NCBI GenBank assembly: GCA_002104905.1
Contig: MCFE01000543.1
Location: forward strand, 1 to 60,168
From: Basidiobolus meristosporus CBS 931.73
Lineage: Eukaryota; Basidiobolomycota; Basidiobolomycetes; Basidiobolales; Basidiobolaceae
Direction of reading: 5' to 3'
DNA length: 60,168 nucleotides
Part shown: piece after piece, positions 19,785-31,980 of the stretch
Layout of the letters: each line of letters begins with the position of its first letter
Numbering within the stretch: position 1 is the first letter of the stretch
Position numbers and translations under genes: made by a program
Notes under the pieces: model-generated
Told to the model about the DNA's origin: nothing
Seen by the model: the letters and a program-made list of their open reading frames with translations, nothing else
The model's database searches: none

Positions 19785-22683
19785 GTCTCCATTGGGGTAG
19801 CTACTGGCCTATAGTCTCCCATTTGGTACTTCTTTAGTATATCTTGAATATACTTGGATTGGCTTAGGGTAATAGTCTGGGTACTTCTGTCTACAGAGAG
19901 CTTAATCCCTAAGCAGTAACTGAGTTCTCCTGGATTGCACATCTTGAGCTCCTTATATAGACTGGATTTAGTCTCTTCCAATGTTTCTAGATTATTGGTG
20001 GTTATAATAAGATCATACACATATTTGGTTACCAGTGCAAAGGCCTCAGTATAGTCAAGTCCTTTTGCTTAGAGTATCCTTTGGCCATAAGTCTTGCTTT
20101 CTATCTATCAATTGTACCATCAGCCTTGTATTTTGTCTTGAACACCCATCTACATCCAATTGATTTTTATTTGATGGGTAATTTGACATAGTCCCAAGTT
20201 TGATTTTCCATCAGGGCCTGATATTCCTCAGTCATTGCAGATCTCCAAAGCTTTGTCTGAGGGCTATTTATGGCCTCTTTTGCAGTCTGAGGTTCATCAA
20301 TATGGACTGAATAAGCATAGGCTAAGTTTGCACCATTATTTATGTAGTAATTTGGGCTATTTGTTGTCCAATTGGATCTGCAGGCATTTGATACTGGAAT
20401 GATCACTTCTGGAATATTACAGGGCACTGATTCAGGCTGAACCATGGTTGTAGAGTCCTCTGGAGTGAAAAAATTTTTATTGTTTTGTTCTGATTCAATC
20501 ATGACAATTGGTGGACTTACAATCAGACTTTTGTCATCATCTGATGTCATTTTTTGTGAAAATCTTAAATTTTCATCAAAGAGCACATCCCTGTGCTTGA
20601 TCAGCTTTGTTGCTCTGGCATTGTAGAGTCTGTATGCTTTGCTCCCATTGCAGTAGCCAAAAAATATGCATTTTACCCTTTTTGGCTCATATCTTTACTG
20701 ATTTCCAGGCAGTTTCCTTACATATGCTTTACACCCAAATACTCCTAGATGTTTTGCACTTGGTCTGTATCCATACCATGCCTCAGATGGAATAGACCCA
20801 AAGTGTATTCTGTTATAAGTCCTATTTTTAAGGTATACAGCAGTGGCAACTGTTTGGCCTAAAAATCATAGGATAATTTCTGACTATGGATCATAGATCT
20901 TGCCATATCAATTATTGAGCTGTTAGCATGTTCTGCTACTCCTTTTGCTGTAAGGAGTATGGTACAGTAGTCTCTTGCTTTATCCCAAGAATTTTGCACA
21001 AGTGGATGAAGGTTTTGAGGTATATTCTCCATTGTCAAAGCATATTTTCTTGATTTTCTCACCAGTTTCTCACTGCACAACGGCTTAGAGCTCCCTGAAC
21101 TTAGACAGAGCTTCTTCTATTCTCTCCATGAAGTAAACCCATACTCATCTTGTATAATCATCAATAAAAGTGATTAAAGACTTCATCCTGGCTGGGGATA
21201 AATTTTGCATAGGTCCACACAGATCTGAGTGAGTTAGATCAATTTTTTTCTTAGTTTTAATTACCCCAGAGCTCTTGAACGGTTGTCTGGCTGGTTTCCC
21301 ATATATGCAGGCCTCACGGTGCTTCAAATTAGCTAGATAATCGATTATTACTCCAGAAATCAGCTGATTGTAGATCATTTTGCGCAAATAATCAAAATTG
21401 ATGTGCCCAAATCTCCTGTGCCAAAGCATTGGTATCTCTTCATTTAAGTTACTTATATTGGCTTCCAAATATGGTGGAATATAAGTTAACTAGGATAGAT
21501 TCTGATCTTTGATACCTAGAGCAATATGGGCACCATTTTGACCAGTGATCTTACATCCAGAATTGTCCAAGTTGAAGCTGAGTCCTTCTGCAGTGGCTTT
21601 GCTTACAGATAGCAGTTTCTTTGCTATTTCTGGAGCATAGAGTACTTCTTTAAAGATCAGTCTATAGCTTCCTTCACTGCTTCTTAGGTTTACCTGAATA
21701 GTTCCTTCTCCCACTGCATCAAGTACTCTATTGTCACTAATGAAAACCTTCTTAATTGGAATTTCTTGATATTGGGTAGAATGTTCTGTTTGGCATGTAA
21801 GGTGTTGAGGTGCTCCAGAGTCAATATACCACATCTGAGATTCCTTGTTTGTTGTCATATTTAGTGCAGATATGAATAGTCTATCTTCAGTTGTTGCAGC
21901 ATTGCCATATTCAGGCTCCACTTGCTAATTATCTCTCTTTTTGAGACACTGATCTGAAGTGTGTCCTTTCCTTTTGCAGTAGTTGCAAAACAGATTGCTG
22001 TTGCCTTTGTATGGTCTTGGGTACCTCCTTTGTTGGTTATCATTGCTTATCAAAGCATTTTCTTCTTCCTTCTAATTGGCACTTGATTTTCTTAATTCTT
22101 CATCCAGGAGCCTTCTGTACATGTAATTTAAGGTCAAATCTTCAGTTCTGGACTCTAAGGCTTATACAAGGCCCTTAAACTTGTCTGGCAGGCTATTCAG
22201 GATGATAGCTATCACATTCTCATCAGTAGGTGGTACACCCACAGATTCCATTTCATCTACCAGCAGGGTAATTCTGTTAATTAGATTTTCGATTTCTTCT
22301 CCTGGCAGCATCTTTGTAGTGAGGAACTTTTGCCTCAGATATATTTTCTTAGCAACTGAACATGACTGGTAGGTGTCTTCTGATGCCTTCCAGGCATTCT
22401 TTGCTGTTTTTGCTCTTGAGCATTGAATTAGCAATTTGTCCTTGACATTAAGGCAAACACAGTTAAAGGCACTTTGTTCTTTCCTCTGGTACTTTAAGGC
22501 TTCCTCTTCCACGTTTTTAGGAGGGCATTCTTCTCCCATAACAATATCCCAAAGGCCTCTTTCTTGTAGCAGCATCTTCATCTTCACCTTCCACACTTGG
22601 TAGTTAGAGCCATCCAACTTTTCAGCAGAGGGAAAAATTCCAGTAATAGCAGTAGTAGACATTGCAGAGAGTGACAGCTTGGG
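19785..22683 (-). pseudogene. Copia-1 gag-pol, main part
   Basis: Read on the minus strand from about 22683. Gag has a copia-type N-terminus with the pattern LDGSNYQVWKVKMKMLL and a CCHC knuckle CNYCKRKGHTSDQC near 21960-22010. Protease has WYIDSGAPQHL near 21810. Integrase has LWHRRFGHINFDYLRKM near 21430 but HREACIYGK, in which the first Cys of the usual CxxC is Arg. The integrase core includes HSDLCGPM and FIDDYTR. Reverse transcriptase starts near 20100. About half a dozen isolated stops and some frame loss break what was one long frame. The gag start overlaps the primer site. Confidence 0.85.
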
Positions 22684-22693
22684 GCTCATAACC
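22682..22693 (-). other. Copia-1 primer site matching tRNA-iMet anticodon loop
   Basis: On the minus strand GGTTATGAGCCC directly follows the 5' LTR. It is complementary to the anticodon arm (GGGCTCATAACC) of eukaryotic initiator tRNA-Met, not to a tRNA 3' end. This is the half-tRNA priming known from Drosophila copia. The element's gag ATG lies within it. Confidence 0.8.
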
Positions 22694-23041
22694 TGTTGTA
22701 AGAGTCTTGGAGATATTGGAAGTGAATGGGAGGACAAGTAGATTATGTGGTTTTCACTTGATAATTTATAGAATGTAAAAGTAGTACTTATACTTTTTCA
22801 TGGTCTTGGCATAACAAACATGTAGAATAGGTTAATAAAGGTCCCAAGATCATGTGTTCAAAGTGTGGGGCTATTTGGACAACTTTGAGAATTTTCATGT
22901 TCTGGGTACCTGGTATTTTGGTGAAAATATTCTAAGTAAATCCCAACAGGGAATTTGGTCAGTATTCTCTAGGATTAGAAGGTAGTGATCTAAGTGACTA
23001 AGTTGGTGAGTATTTAGGTGGAATTGCAATTCTTTACAACA
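22694..23041 (-). repeat. Copia-1 5' LTR
   Basis: 348 bp, matching 15267-15615. It ends TTACAACA at 23041 on the plus strand and is followed by AATAC. Confidence 0.9.
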
Positions 23042-23720
23042 AATACAAGGTATATGACAGCATTCCAAGTATCACACTAAGAATCTGTAAAGCTAAAGTA
23101 CAGGACATATGGCAACTTTGCAAGTATCACACTAAAAAGCCATAAAGTTGAGGTGACAGAAGTATGTCAATTGCAGCAGGTGTGCACCTATGTAGCAGTT
23201 AGTAAGCAGAAGTCCATAGTATTTTTTTGATTTGAGCTATATGTGGAATACCCAAGGTAGAAGTGGGTAAGCAAGTAAAGAGGGGTGATTCTACAGTGTG
23301 ATATTTGAGTTGCATGAAGGGAGGTAGAAAAAGGAAATACCAATTGGTAAATTCATACAGTAGCATTATACAGAACTAGCTGTAGGTGGCCATACTGCCA
23401 TTATAATGCCATCAGTGGCTTGCAATGAGGCCATCAAGAAAATGTCAAGTTTCTTTCCATATAATTCAGTTTGATATACTGGCCAGTTAGATCCACTCAA
23501 ATAGTTGTAGAGTACACTAAGATTGCAACAATGCCATGCCACCCTTGGCAAAACACTGCCCAAACCCCATCATGTTTGTTAACCATATTTGGTGGTAAAA
23601 TAAGCCAAATGCTATTGTGATCCTGCCATAAGATTGTTTAGAGGGTCATTAGTTCCAAGCTGCTGATATTATAATGGGCTCCTGATGGGATCTTGGTGGC
23701 TGAGCTGGATTGGATCTACC
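23042..23720 (+). repeat. Family D copy 4, part 2
   Basis: Continues 14640-15266 across the copia insertion and matches 11400-12080 and 41880-42340. It has the D-specific 3' tail with CCATCA-type words and no intact reading frame. Confidence 0.7.
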
Positions 23721-23726
23721 TGCTGG

Positions 23727-24786
23727 TGTATTGGGGTCACAGTGACATGCACAGAGAGATGTGCTCATTCCCATATTTTCTACTTCCCCATTTCTCTACT
23801 ACACTTATTTTAGTTTATCCCATTTGTCATACTTGAACAGAACTATTCCATAAGCCAGCTTACTATTGCACCAGCTTACCTTACTGCATAAGTTGTCTTT
23901 CACTTTATATAGGATTACTAGCTGTAGCTGCTTGTATATTAGGCAAGTACCCGCACCAGTACCCATGACACATTGTCAAACTTTGGTCACCATCCCTACC
24001 ATTTCTATACAATATATTGCATCTCTATGTTTACACAGGTTTCAGAGTATTGATTCCTGACTTTTGAGTGTGCTGTGCCTCTTAGAACCTTCTGGCACCT
24101 ACTCAGAATACTCTTAGTCCATCCTGATGTCATTAAGATTTCTATTGATCTCCAGAACCTTCTGTAACATCATGATTAACAGTCACTTTGACAGTGAGAA
24201 AAGTATAAAAGGGAGGCAATCCCTTTACAATAGATAATCATCCCTCCTATCAGTACACAAACTTGTTGATTAGTGTGATCACTGCTATCTGAACTTCCAA
24301 CCCCAGGCCATGGGACATTGCCAGGAAACCATGCTGACAGCCAACTGACCTTAGAGGCACTACTTGTGAGGAATACTCAGAGTGGTATCTTTTATTTTAT
24401 TTGATTCTTTCCCAACTTTGTTCTTGTACAGGCAAAAATACTTTTGTATCTTTGTTACTATTGACTGCAGCTGCATTCTTATCAAGTACCTGTGGGTGGA
24501 GTTTACAGTTGTTTTGACTTTGGAAGCTTTTGTACATTATCATCCCAAAGGACACTGAGCCCAGCACATGCTTTTGTAAAGATACCTACAAAGTTGGGGA
24601 TTGTAGCTCAATAATTTTCCCTTGACAAGTTTGTGGCTTTATTCCCCATCCTATTTGATTACAGACAGAACCCAAGTATTCCTAGCAAGCTTTTGCCAGA
24701 TGTTATTGCACTCAGTGAGCACCCCACACACAAAACACTTTAGAAGTGTTAGACTTATACCTCCCTTGGACCTATACACCACCACA
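23727..24786 (+). repeat. G2 LTR-like unit, copy a
   Basis: About 1060 bp, TGTATTGGGG to CACCACCACA, matching 45506-46577 and, inverted, 48573-49644 over their full length. It contains a TATA-like AGTATAAAAG near 24201. The distal half from about 24420 resembles the Gypsy-1 leader (words such as GTGGAGTTTACAGTTGTT and AAGTTGGGGATTG). No gag or pol accompanies it. Best explained as a solo LTR or short non-autonomous element of a second gypsy family. Confidence 0.6.
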
Positions 24787-24869
24787 CCAGACCAAGTTAC
24801 TTTGATAGGATTTGTTATGCTGGTATCATATAAAAGTACAAACACTACTTTAACATTCAATCAATGATT

Positions 24870-25638
24870 AAGCAAACACCACAGTATCCACTTGCTATCC
24901 CAATCACTTCCAATATCTCCTAAGCTCTTAGAACATATGGGAGGCTCTTGGACAAGGAATTAAGGAAATCAAGTGCTAATAAGAAGGAAGAAAAAGATCC
25001 TTGAAGAAGCAATGATGACCAACAAAGGAGGTATCCTAGAATCTTCAAAGTCAGTAGCAATATGTCTTGCCACTGCTACTGTGCCCAAGACTAGTCTAGA
25101 GTTGTTTAGTAAGTTTTAGCTGCTGAATGATACCAAATAGTCCAATATTTCAACAGCAGTAGGCTTGCAATTTTTCATATTGATGCAGCTAACAATTTTG
25201 CTGATGTACTCAGAATATTTTGGCCCTACATTCTCTGCAGGCATGTCAAATTTGAATTCAACTCAAGAAAATAGCTCAGTTATCCAAGATCTTTTATCTG
25301 AAACTTTCTTATGAGGTCAAATTTTGTCTACTTAAGTGTCTTGTGGCCACTTGTAGCTATTATTAGGTTGTCCATATATAGCAACAGGATAATAACTCCA
25401 TTTTAAGTTGCTTCATACAAGTAATGTAATCTGCAGCGCAACACAGGAACCTAATATCCTCTAGATATATGGCAATCTTGTTATACCATGCTCTAAAACC
25501 CTGTTTAAGCATTTACAACAATTTCTAAGTCTGCATTCCTTACAGGGGCCTGCTGGGTTGGTAAAGTCTTTTGGTTGTTTTAATTATATAATTTTTACAA
25601 TCTGCATTTAGAATATCTGTTTTGACATCTATTCATAG
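24870..25638 (-). mobile_element. Copia-2 remnant a, left part
   Basis: An LTR end (about 25110-25157, TTTTAGCTGCTGAATGATAC followed by CAATATTTCAACA) is joined to degraded reverse transcriptase (25320-25638) on the minus strand. The RNase H region between is deleted. Gypsy-3 interrupts it at 25639, and copia homology resumes at 29418. Confidence 0.6.
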
Positions 25639-26006
25639 TGTCATGATATACTGCTCAAATGTGTAAGTTAGGTCTGCTTTTAGTCAGAACAATTAGCCTT
25701 ATATTTAGCCTATTAGACTATCAGTATCATATATCAAATCAGTAGTATTGGTGTGCAAATGAATCAGCAGATCCTTATAAGACAGAAATAGATTTATTGA
25801 GTAGGATCTAATATGGTGATGATGATGCCATCAATGAGTCATCAGCCATGATTTACATTAGGAAATACAATTAGTCAGCAAATGAGATGGCAAAATGCAT
25901 ATAAGGAGCTGATAGAGCCTCAATAAAAATCATATCAAATTTTAGTGAAAACAATAATAACTAAACTTTGTATTTCTTTATAACACTTGTATCAGGACTT
26001 GTGATG
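25639..26006 (+). repeat. Gypsy-3 5' LTR
   Basis: Starts TGTCATGATATACTGC. It aligns with 29053-29417 over its length, especially GGAAATACAATTAGTCAGCA and the following AAATG-rich block, with many substitutions. The last two bases are TG instead of CA. Confidence 0.75.
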
Positions 26007-26157
26007 TTGGTAGCAGCAATGATCAGAAACCCCATTCCTGAAGTAAGACAATGCCTCCCTTGAGATGTCAGAAAATTAAGAACAAAGGAATGCTATGCAG
26101 CAAATCCTGGCACAACAGCCACAACTGCTCCAGATCCTCAGCTAGCATCAACTAGGA

Positions 26158-26760
26158 ATGACTACTATGGCCCAGAACCAGCAAAGCCCTGTCAAGAGCA
26201 ACTTTGGTGTGAGGGTCCACCAGTACCTTGGCAGAGTCAATGAAAACCTGGGAGCTTGGCTCTTTCAGCTTGAAGAAGCTTTTAAGGTCAAAGGAATTGC
26301 CCTAGAAAGCCAGTTACATTATGCAGCCTTGTACCTGACAGATGCAGCTTTACAATGGTACCACAACAAGACCAGTTCAGCCAGTATAATGGGATGATTT
26401 ACTATCTCTACATGCAATGAGTCTATGTTAGAGTTCCATCATGCCTTTGAGCCTCCCCCCCAGCATACACTATTACAAGGAATGCTGAAGACACTCCAAC
26501 AGAGAGCAAGAGTTCAAGAATACATTGCTGAATATAGATCTCTACCTGGGAAACTGAAAGAATGGGCCCCCTGGATCAAGTGGAATACATTATCAATTGG
26601 TTGAAAGAAAGATCTTGCAATGAATTATCAAAGACCTCATACTTAAAAAGAAGCCATCAAGATTGTCATTGACTGTGACTCAGCTATTTATGGAACTTGG
26701 AAGCCCACAATGACTAATCAGAAAGGCTGTAATTACTATAAAAAAACAATCAGAAGTAGT
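26158..26760 (+). pseudogene. Gypsy-3 gag remnant
   Basis: The first 79 codons are open and show a retrotransposon capsid-like start (GAWLFQLEEAFKVKGIA and ALYLTDAALQWYHNK, as in many fungal and oomycete gag proteins). A TGA at about 26395 ends the open part. Degraded capsid sequence follows, then a possible zinc-knuckle trace (CNYYKK, one Cys lost) near 26733. Confidence 0.7.
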
Positions 26761-26809
26761 GGTACCCAAATGAACTTGTATAACTACCACCAGTCAGAGA
26801 TGTAGATCA

Positions 26810-29000
26810 TGCCATTGACACAGTAGATAGCCCTCCAGTGAGTTAGACACCATACAGATTGAGTCCATTGGAGTTGGAAGAGATGAGGAGACAAATAGAT
26901 CAGATACTGGAGCAAGAATATATATAACCTAGGAAGTCACCTGAAGGAGTACCAGTACTTTCTATAAAAAGGAAGGATGGAACACTTATGATGCGCATTG
27001 ACCACAGAACCTTCCCCTCAGTTACCATGATGTATAAGTACCACCTACCTTGGATTGATGAGCTTTTGCACCAACTAATTGGAGCCATCATTTTCAGCAA
27101 GATTGACCACATATCAGGATACAACCAGATTATGTTAAGACCAGAAGACATACCTAAGACAGCATTCAGGAGCATATATGGACATTGCAAGTACCAAGTC
27201 ATGAGTTTTGGCCTCACCAATGCCCCTGGAACACTCATGATTTTGCTGCAAACAGTCTTCCAGGAATACAAAGACAAGCTTGTGGAAATCTATCTAGATA
27301 ACATATCAATGTACAGCAAGACAGAAGAGGGGCACATGGTGCATTTAGAAAAGGTTCTGAAGAAGCTAAGAAAGAACAAGTTATACAGCAAGCTAGCAAT
27401 GTGTGAACTCTTGAAGGAACAAGTTGAATACCTTGGACATATGGTAACTAGCACAGGTGTGACCTTTGACCTCAAGAAGGGTTAAGTCATCAAAAATCTG
27501 AAGTAGCCCCATAGCATATCAGAACTTAGACCATTACTTGGATTGGTCTTCTAGTATCAGAGATTTATCATGTCCTTTGCCAGTATTATAGCCCTTATAA
27601 CTGATATTCTCAAGCAAGATAACACCTTGAAGTGTGGGACATAGCCTGTAAGACTGCCTTTCAGATGCCAAAGAATGAACTTGCTAAGCTGCCAATCTTA
27701 AGAATACCAGATTTCAGAGAAGAGTTTACTCAGGCATAGGTGCATCAAGTTATGAAATTCGTGGAAAACTTGGCCAAAATCATTAAGAAAAGGACCACCA
27801 AGTTGTTTTTGAGTTCAAGAAGCTAAACTCAGTAGAACACAACTATCCAGTGCATGAGAATGAGGAGCATGCAATAATACACTGTTTGAAGACCTGGAGA
27901 TGCTATATTGAAGGAGTCAAGTGCACTGCAAGCACTGACCACCCCTCACTTAAGCATATATATTCCCAGAGGGTACTATCTAGAAAAATGACAAGATCAA
28001 GTGAATACATTCAGCAATTTTACTTGGAGATTTTCTACTGCCCTGGGAAAAACAACACAGTTGCTGATATATTATTAAGGTTATCACAAGTTGCACAAGT
28101 CAACTTTGTGCATGAATCAGATGGGCCTAGCTTAGAACCTGTAAGACCATTTGAAAGAGGGGGAATTGCCTCTATTAGAACATTGCCAACTACCAGTATA
28201 GGCATCCATTTGATCCTAGTAGCAATTGACCGTGGCACTGAATGGCCAGTTGCTAAAGCTGCACCTGTAGCCAGTGAACAACAGGTTGCATGTTTCATCT
28301 ACTACAAGATACTTATCATGATTGGATGCCTAGTGGAGATTTTATCTGATAGAGGAGCAAACATTATGGCAAAGCCATAGGAAGCTTGCCTGGAAATGAA
28401 GCAAATCAAGTTTCTTGGAACCTTGGCATATCACCCCTGAACTAATGGAGTCATTGAGTGGCTTAATGGATTTTGTGGAACAATGCAGACCAAGTATGCA
28501 AGTGGTGCTGTAAGTAAACGGGATGAGTATAATGACCAGACATTTTTTGCATGCAGAGTAAGAGTCCACAACATAACCCAGCAATTGCCATTTTACTTAG
28601 TGAATGAATGTGAACCAGGGCTTCCAGGAGATCACACACAACCAAAGCTAACAGACACCTTAGAAGATGAGCTCAGTCAGACAAGTAAGCACCAGTAACT
28701 GGAACAAAGATGTCAAGAGGCACAGGCCAAGGTTTCTCAAGATGCAGAAAAGTTGAGGCAGAGATTTGATATAACTAAGTCACCAGAATTATTGACAGTT
28801 GCAAACTTTGCATTGCTGAGAAACAACTTGTAGAAGAAGTCTTAGCCACAATGGGCAGAACCTCTCAAGATCATAAGAGAATGTCCATGTGTAACTTAGC
28901 AACCAGTAGACAAAGAAGGTAACATCTGGGAAGATATAGCTCCTAGAGACAGACACAAGCCTGCAAGACTTGCTGAGAATACCAGGCCTGCAAGATATTA
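26810..29000 (+). pseudogene. Gypsy-3 pol remnant with dead RT
   Basis: The reverse transcriptase block (26988-27485, 165 codons open) has the order DGTLMMRIDHR, IDHISGYNQI, FGLTNAPG and then YLDN where YLDD is needed, so the second catalytic Asp is Asn. RNase H follows with stops (27500-28090; CPGKNNTVADIL near 28050). Integrase remnants (28190-28480) include IEILSDRGAN-like sequence and a tract where DGxxE would be expected. The C-terminal part is rich in stops. No chromodomain is recognisable. Protease is missing or unrecognisable. Confidence 0.8.
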
Positions 29001-29052
29001 GTATCCCAAGAAAAGGGATTCATGAGAACCCTATCAACTTTAAAAGGAAGGG

Positions 29053-29417
29053 TGTTATGATCCACTGCTTGTATATACAAGTAGATCCATTTTAGTCAGA
29101 TCAAATATTTTTATGTTTAACCTGTTAATATATTAGTGTTATCTGTCAAATAGGGGTATTAGTCAGCAGATGAGTCAGCAGATTCTTATCAGACATATTT
29201 AGACGTATTAAGTAGGATCAATTGAATGTTGATGATGTCATCACATGAGTGATCAGCCTTGACCAATATCAGGAAATACAATTAGTCAGCAATTGATCTA
29301 GCAAAATGTATACAAGGAGCCGCTGGTACTTCAACAAAGATTAGCTCAAGCTATAGTGAATACAACACCATCTAAATATCCTATTCCTCTACGACTCTTA
29401 TATCAATACTTCTAACA
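29053..29417 (+). repeat. Gypsy-3 3' LTR
   Basis: TGTTATGATCC to TTCTAACA, 365 bp. It is less mutated at its ends than the 5' copy. Confidence 0.75.
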
Positions 29418-30340
29418 GGTGTAGATATGGACTGTGTACTGCTGCTAGAGCTGTCCTAACAGAGTTAAACTTGCATACTGGAGCAAATATATCCTAAACA
29501 TTAGTCCCTGGATCTGGGAAAAGCCTTGGGCCACTAATCTAGCCTTGTACTTATTAAAAATACCATTAGAGGTTATTGTGATCTTATAAACTGTAAGTTA
29601 CTTCATGGCCATTGGATGTCTACTACCAAGATCCAGGGGCATATCTTATCCTGTAGATCTCCTAGCAGAGATAATATGATTTGATCAGGAATTGGTAGAA
29701 TTTTCTTCTGTATCAGGTTGAAACAAATGCGCATCTTCTTTGTTAGTGATAATTGCTTCATCAGGCAGCTAGCCAATGATCTTGGCTTCTTTTTGATATG
29801 AACTCTCTGCAAGTAAAACATCCCTGCTCCTGATTAGGCTCTGATCTTGCCACCAGACACTCTACATCATCCAGTATCTTTACAATACCCAACCAAGTTC
29901 CCGTTTAATCTATTTTGTTCCAACTTTCAGCAATTTTGTCAGGGCTGTGATAGAAATGTCACTGCCCAATATCCTGAGGTCTGGTCTCTTGCCTGTATGT
30001 ACTTCAAAGAGTGTAGGATCTTATGGTGATGTAGTTGGGTATCCACTCTTGACACATACTGCAGTAGCAACAGATGCACTTTAAAGCTGGTGGTCCCTGC
30101 CCTTATCATGTAGCAAAGATCTGCTCATAGTTACAATTGTTGTACTTGCTCATACAGCCACTGCAATTTTCTATGGAATATGTGGATAAATGGGTTTTTC
30201 AAAGCATATCAGTAGTTTATCAGTACTTTGCTAACTTCTGCAAGCACTATTTCTCTCCATTGCTCCTTTGAAGTACCTTCAATTTGTTGCAATTGCAGAA
30301 GTGATTTGGATATAAGGAACTTATCAAGAAATAGTGTTGG
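29418..30340 (-). pseudogene. Copia-2 remnant a, pol middle part
   Basis: Minus-strand copia pol continuing 25638. Segments match copia-1 by order: reverse transcriptase N-terminal border (29510-29560), the linker after integrase (29603-29850, one 72-codon open block), and integrase (29850-30330) full of stops. It ends where another copia-2 LTR begins. Confidence 0.6.
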
Positions 30341-30632
30341 TAGTTGAAATGTGGATTATTCATAAGGGAGCTCAGTATTATACTTTTATAGAAGTAAATC
30401 AACTGTTACACTGAGTAAGAAGTGCTTCTAAACATTTAGGAGCATTCTGCAACAGTTTTGGTGTTACTACCTAATGTTTGGTAAATATAAAGACATCTTT
30501 ATAAGATCATAGATCTGAAGAGAGTGGCAAGCTTAGGGCTGAATATTTGTCCAACAGCAACCTAGACTAATCCCAAATTTCTAAGTGAATTTTTAGCTGC
30601 TGAATGATATCAGATAGTCCAATATCTGAACA
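30341..30632 (-). repeat. Copia-2 LTR (copy b, 3' side)
   Basis: Matches 33476-33835 over its length and ends CTGAACA at 30632. CTCCCCCA (30633-30640) is the minus-strand polypurine tract TGGGGGAG. The left edge is approximate. Confidence 0.7.
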
Positions 30633-31980
30633 CTCCCCCACAGCTAAATTGTTACTTAATCCTACTTCCTCTCTGAGATTCCAAAATTGTGGTCTAGCTA
30701 ATGCTTTTGTCAGTATAGCTGCCACCATTTTGTCAGTTGGGCAGTAAACTAACTCTGCCAAGTTACTTTCTATAACTTCCCTCACAAAGTGATGTTGTAT
30801 ATATATGTGCCTAGTTCCGGCATGACTAGTAGGATTCCTAGTAAGAGAAACATAACTTTGATTATCCTGGTAAATACAATGTTGGTTCATCTCAATCAGA
30901 ACCTAAGTCTTTGAGTAATTTTTGTAGTCAAATAGTCCTCCTTAGTTGCTTGACAAGCAGCTGTATATTCAGCTTCAGCTGTAGATAGGTCTACAGTTGG
31001 TTATTTCTTACAATTCCAAGTAATAGTTGCGTCAGCATAAAAAGTACATACCCAGTGGTAAAGCATCTGTCAATCACATCCCAACCCCAATTTGCATCAA
31101 TATTACCATCAAGCTCTTGCCTATGAGCTGCTCCAGAGTATTTCAGTAGCATAATAATGAATACCTTGTAGATATCTTAAGATCTGCTTAACTGCTTTGA
31201 TTTGTTCAAAGCCTTAATATTGTATGAGTTGACTGATTATCCCAACTGCCACTGCAGTATCTGGACCATTAGACACCATTCAGGTACATCAGGCTACCAG
31301 CTATTGAACTGACAGGGAGCATATTTGTCCATACTTGAGCCTTTTTTACCTAAAACTGGCCAAGATTTGCTGAATTTCAGGTTATTGTCCACAGGGGTAG
31401 CTGTAGGCTTGCAATTTCCACCTTGGAGCATCTCAGAATGTCCCTGATGTACTGAGACTGAGTCAGCACAATTTACTGCATAGGTATGTAAAATTTCCTT
31501 CAATTACAATAATATAGCTCAATTTTCTAAGATTTCATCTCCAAGTTGCTGAGAGATCCAATTTTGTCAGCTTATGTGCCTCCAAGTCACCTGTAGCAAC
31601 TATTAGACTGTCTAAATAAAGAGCTAGTATGATCACACCTCATTTGAGTTGTTCCACATATATACTGTCATCTGCAGTACTACAAATGAGCCCAATATCC
31701 TCTAGATATGTGTCATTCTAGTACACCACACTCCAGGTACCTGCATAAGCCCATACATCAGTTCTCCAAGTCTGCACACCTTATGAGAGCCTTTTGGATT
31801 GGTAAAACCTTTGGGATGATCCATATACATGGTTCTTGCAGATCCCCATTTAGAAAGGGTGTTTTGATGTCCATTTGGTACAGATCTAACCTGTTTATAG
31901 GTAAAAGTGCTAATTTTGACCTTGACTACAGGGGAATGATCAAAAGGCCATATATCTGGATGAAAGTAGCAAAGTAAGGG
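30567..31980 (-). pseudogene. Copia-2 RNase H and RT remnant
   Basis: 30567-30890 is open for 107 codons and shows YQDNQSYVSLTRNPTSHAGT followed by HHFV and CPTDKMVA, the copia RNase H C-terminal pattern, running out into the LTR. Degraded RNase H and reverse transcriptase follow to 31980 (KGFTNPKGSHKVCRLGELMYGLMQVPG-like segments near 31740-31830, split by stops). Confidence 0.75.

Larger units (their letters stand above)
15267..23041 (-). mobile_element. Copia-1 full-length copy, split by Harbinger H2
   Basis: A complete Ty1/copia element of about 4.36 kb once H2 (16366-19781) is removed. The LTRs are at 15267-15615 (349 bp) and 22694-23041 (348 bp). The target duplication AATAC is at 15262-15266 and 23042-23046, and family D homology continues across the empty site. 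Gag, protease, integrase, reverse transcriptase and RNase H can be followed on the minus strand, but several nonsense codons and frame breaks make it inactive. Confidence 0.92.
25639..29417 (+). mobile_element. Gypsy-3: degraded Ty3/gypsy element
   Basis: About 3.8 kb. Diverged LTRs at 25639-26006 and 29053-29417 flank gag and pol remnants. The polypurine-like AAAAGGAAGGG (29042-29052) precedes the 3' LTR, and TTGGTAGCAGC (26007 on) sits at the primer position. A clear target duplication is not visible. It lies inside copia-2 pol. Many stops and a mutated RT active site show it is dead and much older than Gypsy-1. Confidence 0.8.

Noticed and set aside
22681-22693. Possible tRNA-Met gene fragment (GGGGCTCATAACC)
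   Set aside because: No cloverleaf around it. Position next to the LTR and conservation in copia copies show it is the primer binding site.
25634-29422. Target duplication for Gypsy-3
   Set aside because: The bases next to the two LTRs (CATAG and GGTGT) do not match, and the ends are too mutated to decide.
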